A DNA stretch of 47,608 bases from an uncultured Bacteroidales bacterium (GCA_903929315.1 CAIYUC010000171.1:1-47608), one strand, 5' to 3'; shown: positions 34,741 to 44,277, counted from the stretch's first letter. The notes: generated by a model not told the origin, from the sequence alone. Made by a program: numbers and translations.

Positions 34741-34783
34741 ACTATGTTATTTTGTTACTATGTTACTATGTGACTCTGTGACT
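34741..34783. repeat. short tandem repeat in the leader of the M64-hypD unit
   Basis: Degenerate 8-9-base units of the form TTACTATG / TGACTCTG repeat about five times. Related sequence occurs at 6904-6940 and 9798-9815. Confidence 0.5.
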
Positions 34784-34840
34784 TATAAGTAAACCTTCGT
34801 GTAATTATTTTTACAACTTAAAGTTAGGTTTTTAGAAGCT

Positions 34841-34848
34841 CAAAAGTA
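34841..34848 (-). promoter_or_regulatory. putative -7 element of the M64-activase-hypD unit
   Basis: The minus strand reads TACTTTTG, a perfect TAnnTTTG, about 120 bases before the M64 start. No TTG at -33 is obvious. It suggests a separate transcript from the mannosidase unit upstream, with the tandem repeat inside the leader. Confidence 0.4.
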
Positions 34849-34862
34849 GGAAAAATTATTTA

Positions 34863-35738
34863 TTACCTCTTCAATTGTACGAAAATCATTCCTCCCAGCA
34901 TCAGTGAACAGCCCAGTAAGGATCGCAAAGAGAGGTGCTCGTTCAATAAAAGCCATCCGCCGATAGCGGCAAAAACTGATTCAAGACTGAGAATGATGGA
35001 AGCATACGCAGGATGGGCGCTTTTCTGGGCGACCACCTGAAGTGTATACGCTAATCCAACAGAAAACACCCCACCATAAAGTAATGGCACCGATGCTTCA
35101 AGGATCTTTTTCCACACGATCGTTTCCAGTGAGAATGCCAATACCAGGTTGATCATGGAACAAATAGCAAAAGGAACAATGGCAAGGTAAAAAGAGTCCA
35201 TTTTCGGAGAAAGCCAGGCGATCATCAATACATGGCTTGTGAAAGTAATGGCACATAATAATATAAGGAAATCACCGGGAGCCATTCGAAACAGATCAGT
35301 AATACTAAGGAAATAAAGACCTATCGCTGAAAGAAGGACGCCTATCCAGACAATGATCCTGGTTTTATGACCAAAAAAAATACCGGCAATCGGGACAAAA
35401 ATCACATAAAGTCCTGTAATAAATCCTGCTTTCCCTGCTGTTGTTGTTTGCAGACCTATTTGCTGAAATGAAATCCCCAGAGATATAATTAACCCGGTTA
35501 TGATCGTTCCGATGATCAGTTTTTTCCGGCTGTTTTTCTCATCAGGATGGATCAATTGTCTTTTTCTACGCGCTATTAAAAATGGAAGAAGTACTAATGT
35601 CCCTATAGCGAACCTGACCCCGGTAAAAGTAAAAGGTCCGACAAAATCCATTCCGACGCGCTGTGCCACGAAAGCAAAACCCCAGATAACAGCAGTCAAC
35701 AAAAGTATAAGATCGGATTTGAGTTTGGAGCTAATCAT
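34863..35738 (-). CDS. EamA/DMT family permease
   Basis: 291 residues with ten hydrophobic helices arranged as two EamA repeats. The first begins LLLTAVIWGFAFVAQRVG (typical WG.F motif after helix 1), the second PGDFLILLCAITF, and helix 10 ends the chain in a short basic tail. Such transporters export or import metabolites such as amino acids, nucleosides or sugar derivatives; specificity cannot be read. It begins 15 bases after the GH92 stop on the same strand, so it is the last gene of the mannosidase unit. Confidence 0.85.
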   Translation of the reverse strand: MISSKLKSDLILLLTAVIWGFAFVAQRVGMDFVGPFTFTGVRFAIGTLVLLPFLIARRKRQLIHPDEKNSRKKLIIGTIITGLIISLGISFQQIGLQTTTAGKAGFITGLYVIFVPIAGIFFGHKTRIIVWIGVLLSAIGLYFLSITDLFRMAPGDFLILLCAITFTSHVLMIAWLSPKMDSFYLAIVPFAICSMINLVLAFSLETIVWKKILEASVPLLYGGVFSVGLAYTLQVVAQKSAHPAYASIILSLESVFAAIGGWLLLNEHLSLRSLLGCSLMLGGMIFVQLKR

Positions 35739-35753
35739 AATTCTATTATTCTT

Positions 35754-38687
35754 TCATTCCACTGAGATCTCATCCGCAAATATCCATGCTTTCTGTCCTG
35801 CACCTGCGTGCCACCGTGGACAGATGGCGCGGTTCTTAGCTACCACCTTTATATACCGGGCCTTTTCGCCCTTCATTGCCACCGAAAACTCTTTGGTAAC
35901 TGGTCCCTGTTGTTGTTCCGGGATATCATTCAGAACAGTCAATGGGTTACTGTAAACGTTACCATCTGCAGAAACGGAATAGTCAACCTGAAGGGGAAAG
36001 AAAATCCATGACCCTTCATCCTGTAAAAACCCCATAGAGATCGAATGGATTTCTTCGATTTTTCCCAGATCGATGGTGGCATCGATATCGACTCCTTCAT
36101 AGCCTTGCCAGGCCCCTGTCCTGAAATTATCCCCACCTTTGACATGATCGATCAGGGCAAAATCTCCACCTGCAGAATATTGTGAAGAGTATTTAGTATT
36201 CAGCGTGATCTTTCTGTTTTTCGGGATCTTTGAAAATGTGGCCGTGATATCAAAACTTTTTATCAAACCTGGAGTTTTGGCGAATGCTCTGAGTGTAGTT
36301 GTATTCCTTATAATCAACGGCTTTTTATAAGTAACGGAACTCTCGGTAGGTTCTTTTCCATTTAAAGTATAGTAAATTTTTGCGCTTGTAATTGGACAGG
36401 AAAGCGTCACCATCGTTAAATCAGTGAATGTCATATGTCCATTACTAACAGAGGGGACGGGTGTAATCAGCCAATCGGTAATGGCCGAAACAGGAATGTC
36501 ACCCTGCTTTGAGCCCCATTGTTTATTGGGTTGTGATCCCATGGAAAATACCAGCTCGCCTCCGTTCATTATATCAGAATGATGAATGAAAGAGTTCTGA
36601 TACCCGGATCCATTCAGGGTTGCAGATTGAATATAGATATTGTGGTCGCTCACATTTTTGGCGATGATAATGAACTTTTTCCCGTTTTCAAGGTTTATGG
36701 TCACTTTCGGAAATAATGGTGAACCGATTACGTAAATATCCGATCCCGGGGTCACCGGGTAAAAACCCATCGCACTCAAAACATACCATGATGACATCTG
36801 TCCGCAATCTTCATTCCCGCACAACCCGTCTTTGTTATTGCTATAAAGTGTAGTCATGATCTGATGGACCAGTGTCTGCGTTTTCCAGGGAAATCCTGCA
36901 TAATCATACAAGAATGCCATATGATGGCTTGGCTCATTTCCATGGGCATATTGCCCGATCTGACCTGAAATATCAGACTGTTCTCTTCCACTGGTCCTGG
37001 CATCGGCACTGAACATATCATCCAGCTTTTGGGAGAATTTTTCTTTTCCGCCGGTTAGTTCTATCAACCCGGATAAGTCCTGTGGAACATAAAAACTATA
37101 CTGCCATGCATTCGCTTCCGTATAATTAAAATTCACTTCGGCAGGATCAAACGGGCTGAACCATGTTTCATTCATCTTAGCCCGCATGAAACCCGTCGAC
37201 ACATCAAAAATGTTTTTATAGTATTGGGCTCGTTGAATGTAGTTTCTGTAGTCCTCTGATCTTCCCAGACTTTTCGCCACCTGGGATATGCACCAGTCGT
37301 CATAAGCATATTCCAGGGTTTTTGACACTGATTCACCTTCTTTTTCTCCCGGGATAAAACCTTCGTTCTTAAAATATTTCAAACCGAGATGATCCTGTTC
37401 TGCGCTGTGCTTCATTGCTTCGAATGCTTTCGTCGTATCATATTCCCGGATCCCTTTCAAAAAGGCATCGGCAATGACCGACACAGCGTGATATCCGATC
37501 ATGCATCCGGTTTCGTTTCCGGATAGTTCCCACACAGGTAACATTCCGCCTTCCATGTACTGGTGAATAAAAGTGTTTATGAAATCATTCGTCCGTTTCT
37601 GATCGATGATCGTGAATAAAGGATGTGTTGCACGATACGTATCCCAAAGAGAAAAAACGGTATAATAGTCAAAACCCTTGGCCTGGTGAACCTCCAGGTC
37701 ACGACCCCTGTATTTCCCGTCGACATCCATGTAAATGTTGGGATTCAGCAAAGCATGGTAGAGCGCTGTATAGAATACGATTTGCTGATCCCTGCTACCG
37801 CCCTCTGCGATGATCTTACCGAGTTCCCTGTTCCACGTCCATGTAGCTTCATTGGCTACCCTGTCAAAATCCCAGTCCTGGATTTCCTGTTCCATGTTTT
37901 TCCTTGCGCCTTCAGTACTTACAGCGGAGAGTCCCACTTTCAGGAGTATCTTTTCTCCCTGCAGGGTCGAAAATGTAAAACAAGCTTTTATGTTATCACC
38001 TGAATAATCTTTTACTTCAGATGACAACATTGAATCGTTTGATACTGTGAAAGATTTAAAAGGTTTGGAGAACTTTGCAACGAAATAGATGATCTGTTTT
38101 TCCGCCCACCCTTTTGATATCCGCATTCCTTCAATCTCATCAGGACCTACAATTTTCAGGTTTGATCCAAGCACTTTATCGCGGTGTTTAAGATCGAATA
38201 TAATACCGGCATTCCCGGAAGCTGGAAAAGTATAACGGTGAAAGCCGACCCTTTGGGTTGCAGTGAGTTCCGCTTTAATACGATATTTTTCCAGATCGAC
38301 CCGGTAATAACCTGGTGAAGCGATTTCCGAGGATGCTTTAAATGTAGAGGCCATGCTGTAGTTATCCATGCTGACATTGCCGGTAACCGGCATTACCAGG
38401 ATATCACAGTAATCCAGGCATCCTGTTCCGCTCAGATGGGTATGACTGAAGCCATAGATCACTGAATCGAAGGCATGGTAACCGGAACAGGCGTCCCAGC
38501 CATCCAATCTTGTATCAGGACTTAGTTGGACCATGCCAAAAGGCATGCTGACCCCGGGGTAGGTATGACCGTGTCCACCTGTGCCGATGAATGGATTGAC
38601 CCTGTCTGTGAGCAATGGTGCCTGGCCACTGACATTCAGGATGGACAGCACAAGGCTGTAAAAGAAAATACTATGAAGGTTTTTCAT
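35754..38687 (-). CDS. GH92 alpha-mannosidase
   Basis: 977 residues. Signal peptide to about 22 (MKNLHSIFFYSLVLSILNVSG). GH92 enzymes are calcium-dependent exo-alpha-mannosidases that trim alpha-1,2 (some 1,3, 1,6) mannose from glycans. Seen: VNPFIGTGGHGHTYPGVSMP at the mature N-terminus, YSVIYGFSHTHLSGTG region, DTYRATHPLF, and GNEDCGQMSSWYVLSAMGFYP near residue 625 (general acid/calcium region). After the catalytic part, an Ig-like chitobiase-type module (IYYTLNGKEPTESSVTY) and a discoidin-like F5/8C domain (AWQGYEGVDIDATIDLG) close the protein, which should bind carbohydrate. Two bases after the EEP gene and 15 before the permease; full family length. Confidence 0.92.
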   Translation of the reverse strand: MKNLHSIFFYSLVLSILNVSGQAPLLTDRVNPFIGTGGHGHTYPGVSMPFGMVQLSPDTRLDGWDACSGYHAFDSVIYGFSHTHLSGTGCLDYCDILVMPVTGNVSMDNYSMASTFKASSEIASPGYYRVDLEKYRIKAELTATQRVGFHRYTFPASGNAGIIFDLKHRDKVLGSNLKIVGPDEIEGMRISKGWAEKQIIYFVAKFSKPFKSFTVSNDSMLSSEVKDYSGDNIKACFTFSTLQGEKILLKVGLSAVSTEGARKNMEQEIQDWDFDRVANEATWTWNRELGKIIAEGGSRDQQIVFYTALYHALLNPNIYMDVDGKYRGRDLEVHQAKGFDYYTVFSLWDTYRATHPLFTIIDQKRTNDFINTFIHQYMEGGMLPVWELSGNETGCMIGYHAVSVIADAFLKGIREYDTTKAFEAMKHSAEQDHLGLKYFKNEGFIPGEKEGESVSKTLEYAYDDWCISQVAKSLGRSEDYRNYIQRAQYYKNIFDVSTGFMRAKMNETWFSPFDPAEVNFNYTEANAWQYSFYVPQDLSGLIELTGGKEKFSQKLDDMFSADARTSGREQSDISGQIGQYAHGNEPSHHMAFLYDYAGFPWKTQTLVHQIMTTLYSNNKDGLCGNEDCGQMSSWYVLSAMGFYPVTPGSDIYVIGSPLFPKVTINLENGKKFIIIAKNVSDHNIYIQSATLNGSGYQNSFIHHSDIMNGGELVFSMGSQPNKQWGSKQGDIPVSAITDWLITPVPSVSNGHMTFTDLTMVTLSCPITSAKIYYTLNGKEPTESSVTYKKPLIIRNTTTLRAFAKTPGLIKSFDITATFSKIPKNRKITLNTKYSSQYSAGGDFALIDHVKGGDNFRTGAWQGYEGVDIDATIDLGKIEEIHSISMGFLQDEGSWIFFPLQVDYSVSADGNVYSNPLTVLNDIPEQQQGPVTKEFSVAMKGEKARYIKVVAKNRAICPRWHAGAGQKAWIFADEISVE

Positions 38688-38689
38688 GA

Positions 38690-39562
38690 TTAGTTTGTAG
38701 AAAGGACTCCGAGTTCCACCAGGACAGGTAAATGATCGGAGGGGTATTTCCCTTTTTTATTGTCCGTAATGATCTGGTATTTTTTGACTTTAAAGTATCT
38801 GTCATTTTTGATGAAAATAAAGTCAATCAGGTTCCCCTTTTCAGGTTGGTATGGAAACCCGATAAAAGAAAATGAAGGTTCCTGAGGGATCCTGAGATTA
38901 AATTTCCGGGTGTCTTTTAATGATCCTGCAGATTGTGAATTAGTGAGGATATCATATGTTTTGCTGTTCTCTGTCGCATTAAAATCGCCGGTCACGATCA
39001 CCGGGTCAATCCCTGAAATTTGTATGATTTTTTTGAGCAGGAGTTGAGCGCTATTCTCGCGTGCCTGTTCACTGGCATGATCAAAATGAGTATTATACAT
39101 ATACATCTGTGTGCCCGAGGGTTTGTCAAGGAATTTAACCCATGTAACCATGCGGTTACAGGCGGCATTCCATGATCTTGACCCAGGGATATCAGGCGTT
39201 TCGGAGAGCCAGAAAGTGGCCCCGGATTGCTTATCGATCCGGTCTTTTTTGAAAAAAATCACGGCAAATTCTCCGGAATCTTTTCCGTCATCCCGACCTA
39301 CCCCAAACCAGGAATACTCTTTCAGCATATTCTGAAGATCCCTGACCTGGTCTTTCAGCGCTTCCTGGATCCCAATAATATCCGGTTTGTAAGATTTAAT
39401 TACATCCGTCACCATCTCCTTACGGTTATCCCATGAATATATACTATCTGCAGGATTGTTATACCTGATGTTGAATGTCATGACTTTCAGATTTGAGATC
39501 TGGGCGATGACAGATAATGCAACCAACAGGTTTAAAAAGAAAAACAATGATCGTTTTGCCAT
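38690..39562 (-). CDS. secreted endonuclease/exonuclease/phosphatase-fold protein
   Basis: 290 residues with signal peptide (MAKRSLFFFLNLLVALSVIAQ). The EEP fold is clear: LKVMTFNIRYNNP, PDIIGIQEALKDQV (metal Glu), YNTHFDHASEQAR, VIVTGDFNATENS (catalytic Asp/Asn) and YPSDHLPVLVEL (His). Members hydrolyse phosphodiester or phosphomonoester bonds in nucleic acids, lipids or sugars. Set between a beta- and an alpha-mannosidase with gaps of 0 and 2 bases, it is more likely to act on a phosphorylated glycan or on lipid- or phosphate-linked mannose than on DNA. That is an inference from context. Confidence 0.85.
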   Translation of the reverse strand: MAKRSLFFFLNLLVALSVIAQISNLKVMTFNIRYNNPADSIYSWDNRKEMVTDVIKSYKPDIIGIQEALKDQVRDLQNMLKEYSWFGVGRDDGKDSGEFAVIFFKKDRIDKQSGATFWLSETPDIPGSRSWNAACNRMVTWVKFLDKPSGTQMYMYNTHFDHASEQARENSAQLLLKKIIQISGIDPVIVTGDFNATENSKTYDILTNSQSAGSLKDTRKFNLRIPQEPSFSFIGFPYQPEKGNLIDFIFIKNDRYFKVKKYQIITDNKKGKYPSDHLPVLVELGVLSTN

Positions 39563-42103
39563 CTATTTCTTAAATGAGTCGTATAGTGATCCAATGAACA
39601 TAAATGATGCAAAATTTGGATTTTTCGTGTTGGTTTTAAAAATGACCCTCTTCGATTCACCGGGAAGCATATCAAAATAGTTATCTGAAAAGTCACCTTG
39701 AGTGAAAGGACTGGATAAAAATACATTTTTGGCAAGTTTGTCTGCATGAAGTTCAATAGTATAACCCTCCGGTATTTCAGTAACTTTTCTTTGAACTACC
39801 ACAGAATCCAGATTCAGGTTCTTGGGAGACTGGAAATAAAGGATCTTTCTAGCTAATGTATCACTCCCTGATACCAATCTGAATAATAACAAATGGCTTT
39901 GTAAGTTTAGCTTTGGAGTTACCTTTTCGAGAGTCGTATCAAAATATATCCTGGATGAATTAGCAGGAATATCCACGGGTAGTGATTTTTCCCAGACGGA
40001 CTTCCCGGAAAAATTGATGAAACTCATCTGAAGTTCTGCCTTCCTGTTTTCCAGCTTATCTGAAACAATGTAAACAGTAACATGGCCATTTTCATACAAC
40101 GGAGAGATCAAAAATGGAGCATATTCATCTTTCAACTCGTATTGCAGGGCTTTAGCCGTACCGAAATAGTCTTTGGATGACCATGAAATTCCCGGCCAGC
40201 AATCATTTAACTGCCAGTAAAGTGTGCCCATGCAATAGGGCTTGGCCCGGCGATGCGCTTCAATGGCAGTCGTAATACCGTCGGCTTGAAGAAGCTGACT
40301 GATATATGCATAGAATTTAATATCCTTGGGAGTGCTATAATCACGTTTCAGATACTCATCAATAATATCAAGTCCCTGAGGGCTTTTATTATGAAATTTC
40401 ATGACCGGTGAGTCCAGCTTTATGGGTGAACCGGGGATAAACTTCCGGAAGTTCTCGTACTGCGGAAGTCCCTGGAAGCCATATTCAGTCATGAATCTGC
40501 CAATCTTGTTATTAAAATTATGGAAAGGTTCTTTTCCCCACCATATCCCCCAGTAATGTGAATCCCCTTCTTTGAGACTCTCCGGGTGGCCCCAACCGAT
40601 CATCGGTGACGTTGAGATATAGGTTGCCAGGGTATCAAGTTTTGAAACGCTGTTGGGTAACATAGACCAGAATAATATCCTGTAATTTGTCCAGATTTCC
40701 ACAGAGTCTTCCTTTGAATAGCCATATTGTTTTTGCCAACCCCAGTTCTTCCAGCCTTCATCGATCTCGTTATTTCCGCACCAGAGCGCAATACAGGGAT
40801 GGTTCCGTAGTCTGACAATATTCTGGTTGACTTCTGCCTGGACATTTTGCAAAAAGTCTTTAGTGTTGGGGTACATTGCATTGGCGAACATGAAATCCTG
40901 CCAGACCAGGATCCCGTTCTCGTCACAGAGATCATAAAAAATATTATTCTCATATATTCCTCCCCCCCAAACCCGCAACATATTCATATTTGCATCGACA
41001 GCGCCTTTTATGATTGCCTTGTATGCCGAATCTTTAACATTCGTTAAAAAATTATTCTGGGGTATATAATTGGCTCCTTTCATGAACACCGGGACACCGT
41101 TAAGGTTGAAATAGAAAGTTGATCCCAAACTATCCCTTTTTCGCACCAATTCTATAGTTCGCAGGCCAATCCTGGTTATTCCTTTAGCGACAGGTCGCTT
41201 TGAAAAATAAATTTCATGCTGAACAGAGTAGAGGTAGGCTTCACCTAAACCATTCGACCACCAGCGTTTCGGGTTTTTAATATCGAAATCGATCCGTATG
41301 AAATTCAGACCACCCCCGATTCTTTCATGCCTTACAGCCAAAACCTGGTCTTTTACCGTAATAGTAATCCAGGCAGAATCGGAAACATCTGCCAGTAATG
41401 AAAACACAGCAGAAAGATGAGCTACAGAATCCGTCAATTTCTTCTGAATATATTGCACACCCAGAAGGTTCATAAAATTATATCCTTTAAGATAAACAGG
41501 ACGCCAGATTCCGCTGGTGATAAATTTCGGGCCAAAGTCCCACCCGAATTGATATGCTGCTTTCCGGCAAACAACCCTTTCATCACCCGGAAGTTTATAC
41601 CTGAGCTTATTATATCTCTCCTGAATCTCCTTTGTGACCGGTGGAAATTCTATCCGGAGCTGGTTTCCGCCCATGTTTAGAATATTTTTAACATCGACAG
41701 ACCAAATCCTGAACATGTTATCGGCATCCAATATCAGCGAGTCATTTAAAAACACTTTTGCATACGTGTCCAACCCTTCGAAAATAAGATCAATATGCTT
41801 GTTAAAAAAAATAGAATCCGGAACGAGAAAAGTTCTCATATATTCCCATCCGGTTTCACCGATCCACTGAAGGTTCTTTTCATTCTCACCGAATAAGGGA
41901 TCTGTTATTGTACCTGTTGACAGGAGGTCAAGATGAATACAACCGGGGACTTTTGCGTCAGCCCATTTTGTTGTTCCGGCCCTTCGGTATTTCCACGGGC
42001 CCCCAAGGTCGATCTTCACCGGTTCCTGCGAATAACTTTCCCCGGAAAATGTGAAAAGAAACACGATCATTAAAGGAAAAACAAGAATGTTCAAATATTT
42101 CAT
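39563..42103 (-). CDS. beta-mannosidase, glycoside hydrolase family 2
   Basis: 846 residues. Signal peptide to about 25. Order: jelly-roll sugar-binding domain (GPWKYRRAGTTKWADAKVPG, WEYMRTFLVP), Ig-like domain, TIM barrel, C-terminal beta domains. Acid/base Glu446 in WCGNNEIDEGW, nucleophile Glu540 in FMTEYGFQG. The NxFYDLCDENGILVWQD-type stretch and WxxNxxxP pattern match beta-mannosidases, which remove the beta-1,4-mannose of N-glycan cores or mannans. First gene of the unit with EEP, GH92 and EamA; EEP starts directly after its stop. Divergent from galactokinase, 134 bases away. Confidence 0.9.
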   Translation of the reverse strand: MKYLNILVFPLMIVFLFTFSGESYSQEPVKIDLGGPWKYRRAGTTKWADAKVPGCIHLDLLSTGTITDPLFGENEKNLQWIGETGWEYMRTFLVPDSIFFNKHIDLIFEGLDTYAKVFLNDSLILDADNMFRIWSVDVKNILNMGGNQLRIEFPPVTKEIQERYNKLRYKLPGDERVVCRKAAYQFGWDFGPKFITSGIWRPVYLKGYNFMNLLGVQYIQKKLTDSVAHLSAVFSLLADVSDSAWITITVKDQVLAVRHERIGGGLNFIRIDFDIKNPKRWWSNGLGEAYLYSVQHEIYFSKRPVAKGITRIGLRTIELVRKRDSLGSTFYFNLNGVPVFMKGANYIPQNNFLTNVKDSAYKAIIKGAVDANMNMLRVWGGGIYENNIFYDLCDENGILVWQDFMFANAMYPNTKDFLQNVQAEVNQNIVRLRNHPCIALWCGNNEIDEGWKNWGWQKQYGYSKEDSVEIWTNYRILFWSMLPNSVSKLDTLATYISTSPMIGWGHPESLKEGDSHYWGIWWGKEPFHNFNNKIGRFMTEYGFQGLPQYENFRKFIPGSPIKLDSPVMKFHNKSPQGLDIIDEYLKRDYSTPKDIKFYAYISQLLQADGITTAIEAHRRAKPYCMGTLYWQLNDCWPGISWSSKDYFGTAKALQYELKDEYAPFLISPLYENGHVTVYIVSDKLENRKAELQMSFINFSGKSVWEKSLPVDIPANSSRIYFDTTLEKVTPKLNLQSHLLLFRLVSGSDTLARKILYFQSPKNLNLDSVVVQRKVTEIPEGYTIELHADKLAKNVFLSSPFTQGDFSDNYFDMLPGESKRVIFKTNTKNPNFASFMFIGSLYDSFKK

Positions 42104-42125
42104 ATTTCAAAAATTATGATTTCGG

Positions 42126-42133
42126 CAAAAATA
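42126..42133 (-). promoter_or_regulatory. putative -7 element of the mannosidase unit
   Basis: Minus strand TATTTTTG, a perfect TAnnTTTG, 22 bases before the GH2 start codon, in the divergent gap with galactokinase. No clear -33 TTG. Confidence 0.4.
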
Positions 42134-42173
42134 CCATTTTTTGGCATGTGTTTTAAATTTGTACTAACTGTGA

Positions 42174-42200
42174 TTGTTTTTAGAAATTATCGTAATTTCG
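42174..42200 (+). promoter_or_regulatory. putative promoter of galactokinase
   Basis: TTG (42174-42176), 16 bases, then TAATTTCG (42193-42200), one base from consensus. 37 bases before the ATG at 42238. Spacing is slightly short. Confidence 0.35.
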
Positions 42201-42237
42201 AATTATCAAATATCAACGATCTCCTCTCTCCTATATT

Positions 42238-43407
42238 ATGAATAAAGAATCTTTAGAAAAGACTTTTACTGAAATTTACAAGACGCAAGGAACTAAACCT
42301 CAACTCTATTTTGCTCCCGGAAGGGTGAATCTTATTGGCGAACATACCGATTACAATGGCGGTTTTGTCCTGCCATGTGCTATTCAGTATGGAACCTGGT
42401 TAATCATCAGAAATACAACAGATGGGCTGATCAAACTGGCCTCGGCAAATTTTGACGGAAGAGTGACCGTATCTTCCGCTCCACCCTTATCAAGGCAACA
42501 GGTAAAATGGTTCAATTATCCGCTTGGGGTGATGGATCAGTTTATCCAAAGGGGCATTCCCCTGACCGGGATGGAGTTGCTCTATTCAGGGGATATTCCC
42601 AATAATGCCGGTCTTTCATCTTCGGCTTCTATTGAGATGGTTACGGCATACGCACTCAATGAGATATTAAATTCTCATCTGGAACTGACAGAATTGGTCA
42701 GGTTATCCCAAAAAGCAGAACATGAATTTGCCGGGATCAATTGCGGGATCATGGATCAGTTTATTGTAGGGATGGGTAAAAAAAACCATGCTCTGTTCCT
42801 TAATTGTCATACCCTTGAATATAAACAGATCCCGCTGACCCTGAATGGATTCAGACTGGTTATTGCGAATACCAATAAACAAAGGGCGCTTAGCGATTCA
42901 AAATACAATGAAAGGGTGGTTGAATGCCAGCTCGCCGTAACCTACCTTTCACAGATTGTTGATATATCCAGACTCAGTGAATTGGGTTTCCCGCAATTTT
43001 TCAAGATGCAGGATAAAATACCGGATGAAACGATCAGGAAAAGGGCACGGCATGTCATTTCTGAAAATCAGCGGGTGCTGAATTCTGTCAATTGTCTTTG
43101 GAAAGGAGATCTGCGACAATTCGGTTACCTGATGAATATCTCGCATGATTCATTAAAAGAGAACTATGAAGTAACAGGCCCGGAATTAGATACTCTGGTT
43201 GAAGAAGCGAGAAAAATTAAAGGAGTCCTTGGAGCGCGCATGACGGGTGCGGGCTTTGGAGGATGTACTGTGAATCTTGTGAAAAATGAATCCGTTGATC
43301 AGTTTATCCGGCAGGTTGGTGAAAATTATTCTACCAGAACCGGTCTGAAAGCAGATTTTTATATTGCAGAGATAAGCGATGGGGTGAGGAAAATTGAAAG
43401 TAAGTAA
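42238..43407 (+). CDS. galK: galactokinase
   Basis: 389 residues, normal length. GHMP kinase that phosphorylates alpha-galactose at C1 with ATP, the first step of the Leloir pathway. Signatures: PGRVNLIGEHTDYNGGFVLP (galactokinase signature at about 27-46), PNNAGLSSSASIE (GHMP phosphate loop), CGIMDQFIV (catalytic Asp region) and MTGAGFGGCTVNLV (third motif). No galactose epimerase or uridylyltransferase is adjacent. Cytoplasmic. It lies divergently to the mannosidase unit, and PPK2 follows 45 bases later on the same strand. Confidence 0.95.
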   Translation: MNKESLEKTFTEIYKTQGTKPQLYFAPGRVNLIGEHTDYNGGFVLPCAIQYGTWLIIRNTTDGLIKLASANFDGRVTVSSAPPLSRQQVKWFNYPLGVMDQFIQRGIPLTGMELLYSGDIPNNAGLSSSASIEMVTAYALNEILNSHLELTELVRLSQKAEHEFAGINCGIMDQFIVGMGKKNHALFLNCHTLEYKQIPLTLNGFRLVIANTNKQRALSDSKYNERVVECQLAVTYLSQIVDISRLSELGFPQFFKMQDKIPDETIRKRARHVISENQRVLNSVNCLWKGDLRQFGYLMNISHDSLKENYEVTGPELDTLVEEARKIKGVLGARMTGAGFGGCTVNLVKNESVDQFIRQVGENYSTRTGLKADFYIAEISDGVRKIESK

Positions 43408-43452
43408 TGAAAACTTCATAATTCATAATTCATATTTCATAATTATTTTACT

Positions 43453-44277
43453 ATGTCGCATAAAGAAAAAGAAAAGCAGCACAAGAAAGATCAGGAGAAC
43501 CCCGATAAGATGGACAAGAAATTCTATGAAGAGGAACTGCGCGCTCTTCAGCTTGAATTGGTAAAGCTCCAGGAATGGATCAAATACAAAGGGCTACGCG
43601 TCGTAGTGATCTTTGAAGGAAGGGATGCAGCAGGAAAAGGAGGTGTCATCAAACGGATCACAGAGCTTCTCAATCCGCGAATTTGCAGGATCAAGGCGTT
43701 AGGCGTTCCCACGGAAAAAGAAAAGACGCAATGGTATTTTCAGAGATATGTGGCACACCTGCCCGCAGCAGGAGAGATGGCGCTTTTCGACCGAAGCTGG
43801 TACAACAGAGCAGGGGTAGAGCATGTCATGGGCTTTTGTACGGAACCCGAATACTGGGATTTCCTTCGTTCATGCCCGGCTTTTGAAAATATACTGATAA
43901 GATCCGGTATTATTCTTATAAAGTATTGGTTTTCTGTTAGCGATAAAGAGCAGGAGCGCAGGTTCCAGCAACGCATAAATGATCCGACCAAAACATGGAA
44001 GCTCAGCCCTATGGATGTTAATTCAAGACAAAAATGGGTGGAATATTCCAAGGCTAAGGACGATATGTTTTCCTATACGGATACCAAAGAATCGCCGTGG
44101 TATGTGGTGGAAGCTGATGATAAGCACCGCGCAAGACTGAATTGTATCAGCCATCTTCTGAGTAAGATTCCATATAAGGTAGTGCCACAGGAACCTATTG
44201 TTCTACCACCCCTGGAGAATAAAAAATATGTCCGGCCGCCGATATCGGAACAATCATTTGTACCCAACAAGTACTAA
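43453..44277 (+). CDS. ppk2: polyphosphate kinase 2 family protein
   Basis: 274 residues. PPK2 enzymes use inorganic polyphosphate to phosphorylate nucleoside mono- or diphosphates (or the reverse). Walker A GRDAAGKGG (about 56-64), Walker B LFDRSWYNRAG (about 111-121), the lid segment RRFQQRINDPTKTWKLSP and the SPWYVVEADDK strand are present. The highly charged N-terminus (first 25 residues) is likely disordered. Single-domain size fits the one-domain class; subclass (NMP or NDP substrate) cannot be told by eye. It follows galactokinase; an AT-rich gap of short repeats lies between. Confidence 0.92.
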   Translation: MSHKEKEKQHKKDQENPDKMDKKFYEEELRALQLELVKLQEWIKYKGLRVVVIFEGRDAAGKGGVIKRITELLNPRICRIKALGVPTEKEKTQWYFQRYVAHLPAAGEMALFDRSWYNRAGVEHVMGFCTEPEYWDFLRSCPAFENILIRSGIILIKYWFSVSDKEQERRFQQRINDPTKTWKLSPMDVNSRQKWVEYSKAKDDMFSYTDTKESPWYVVEADDKHRARLNCISHLLSKIPYKVVPQEPIVLPPLENKKYVRPPISEQSFVPNKY

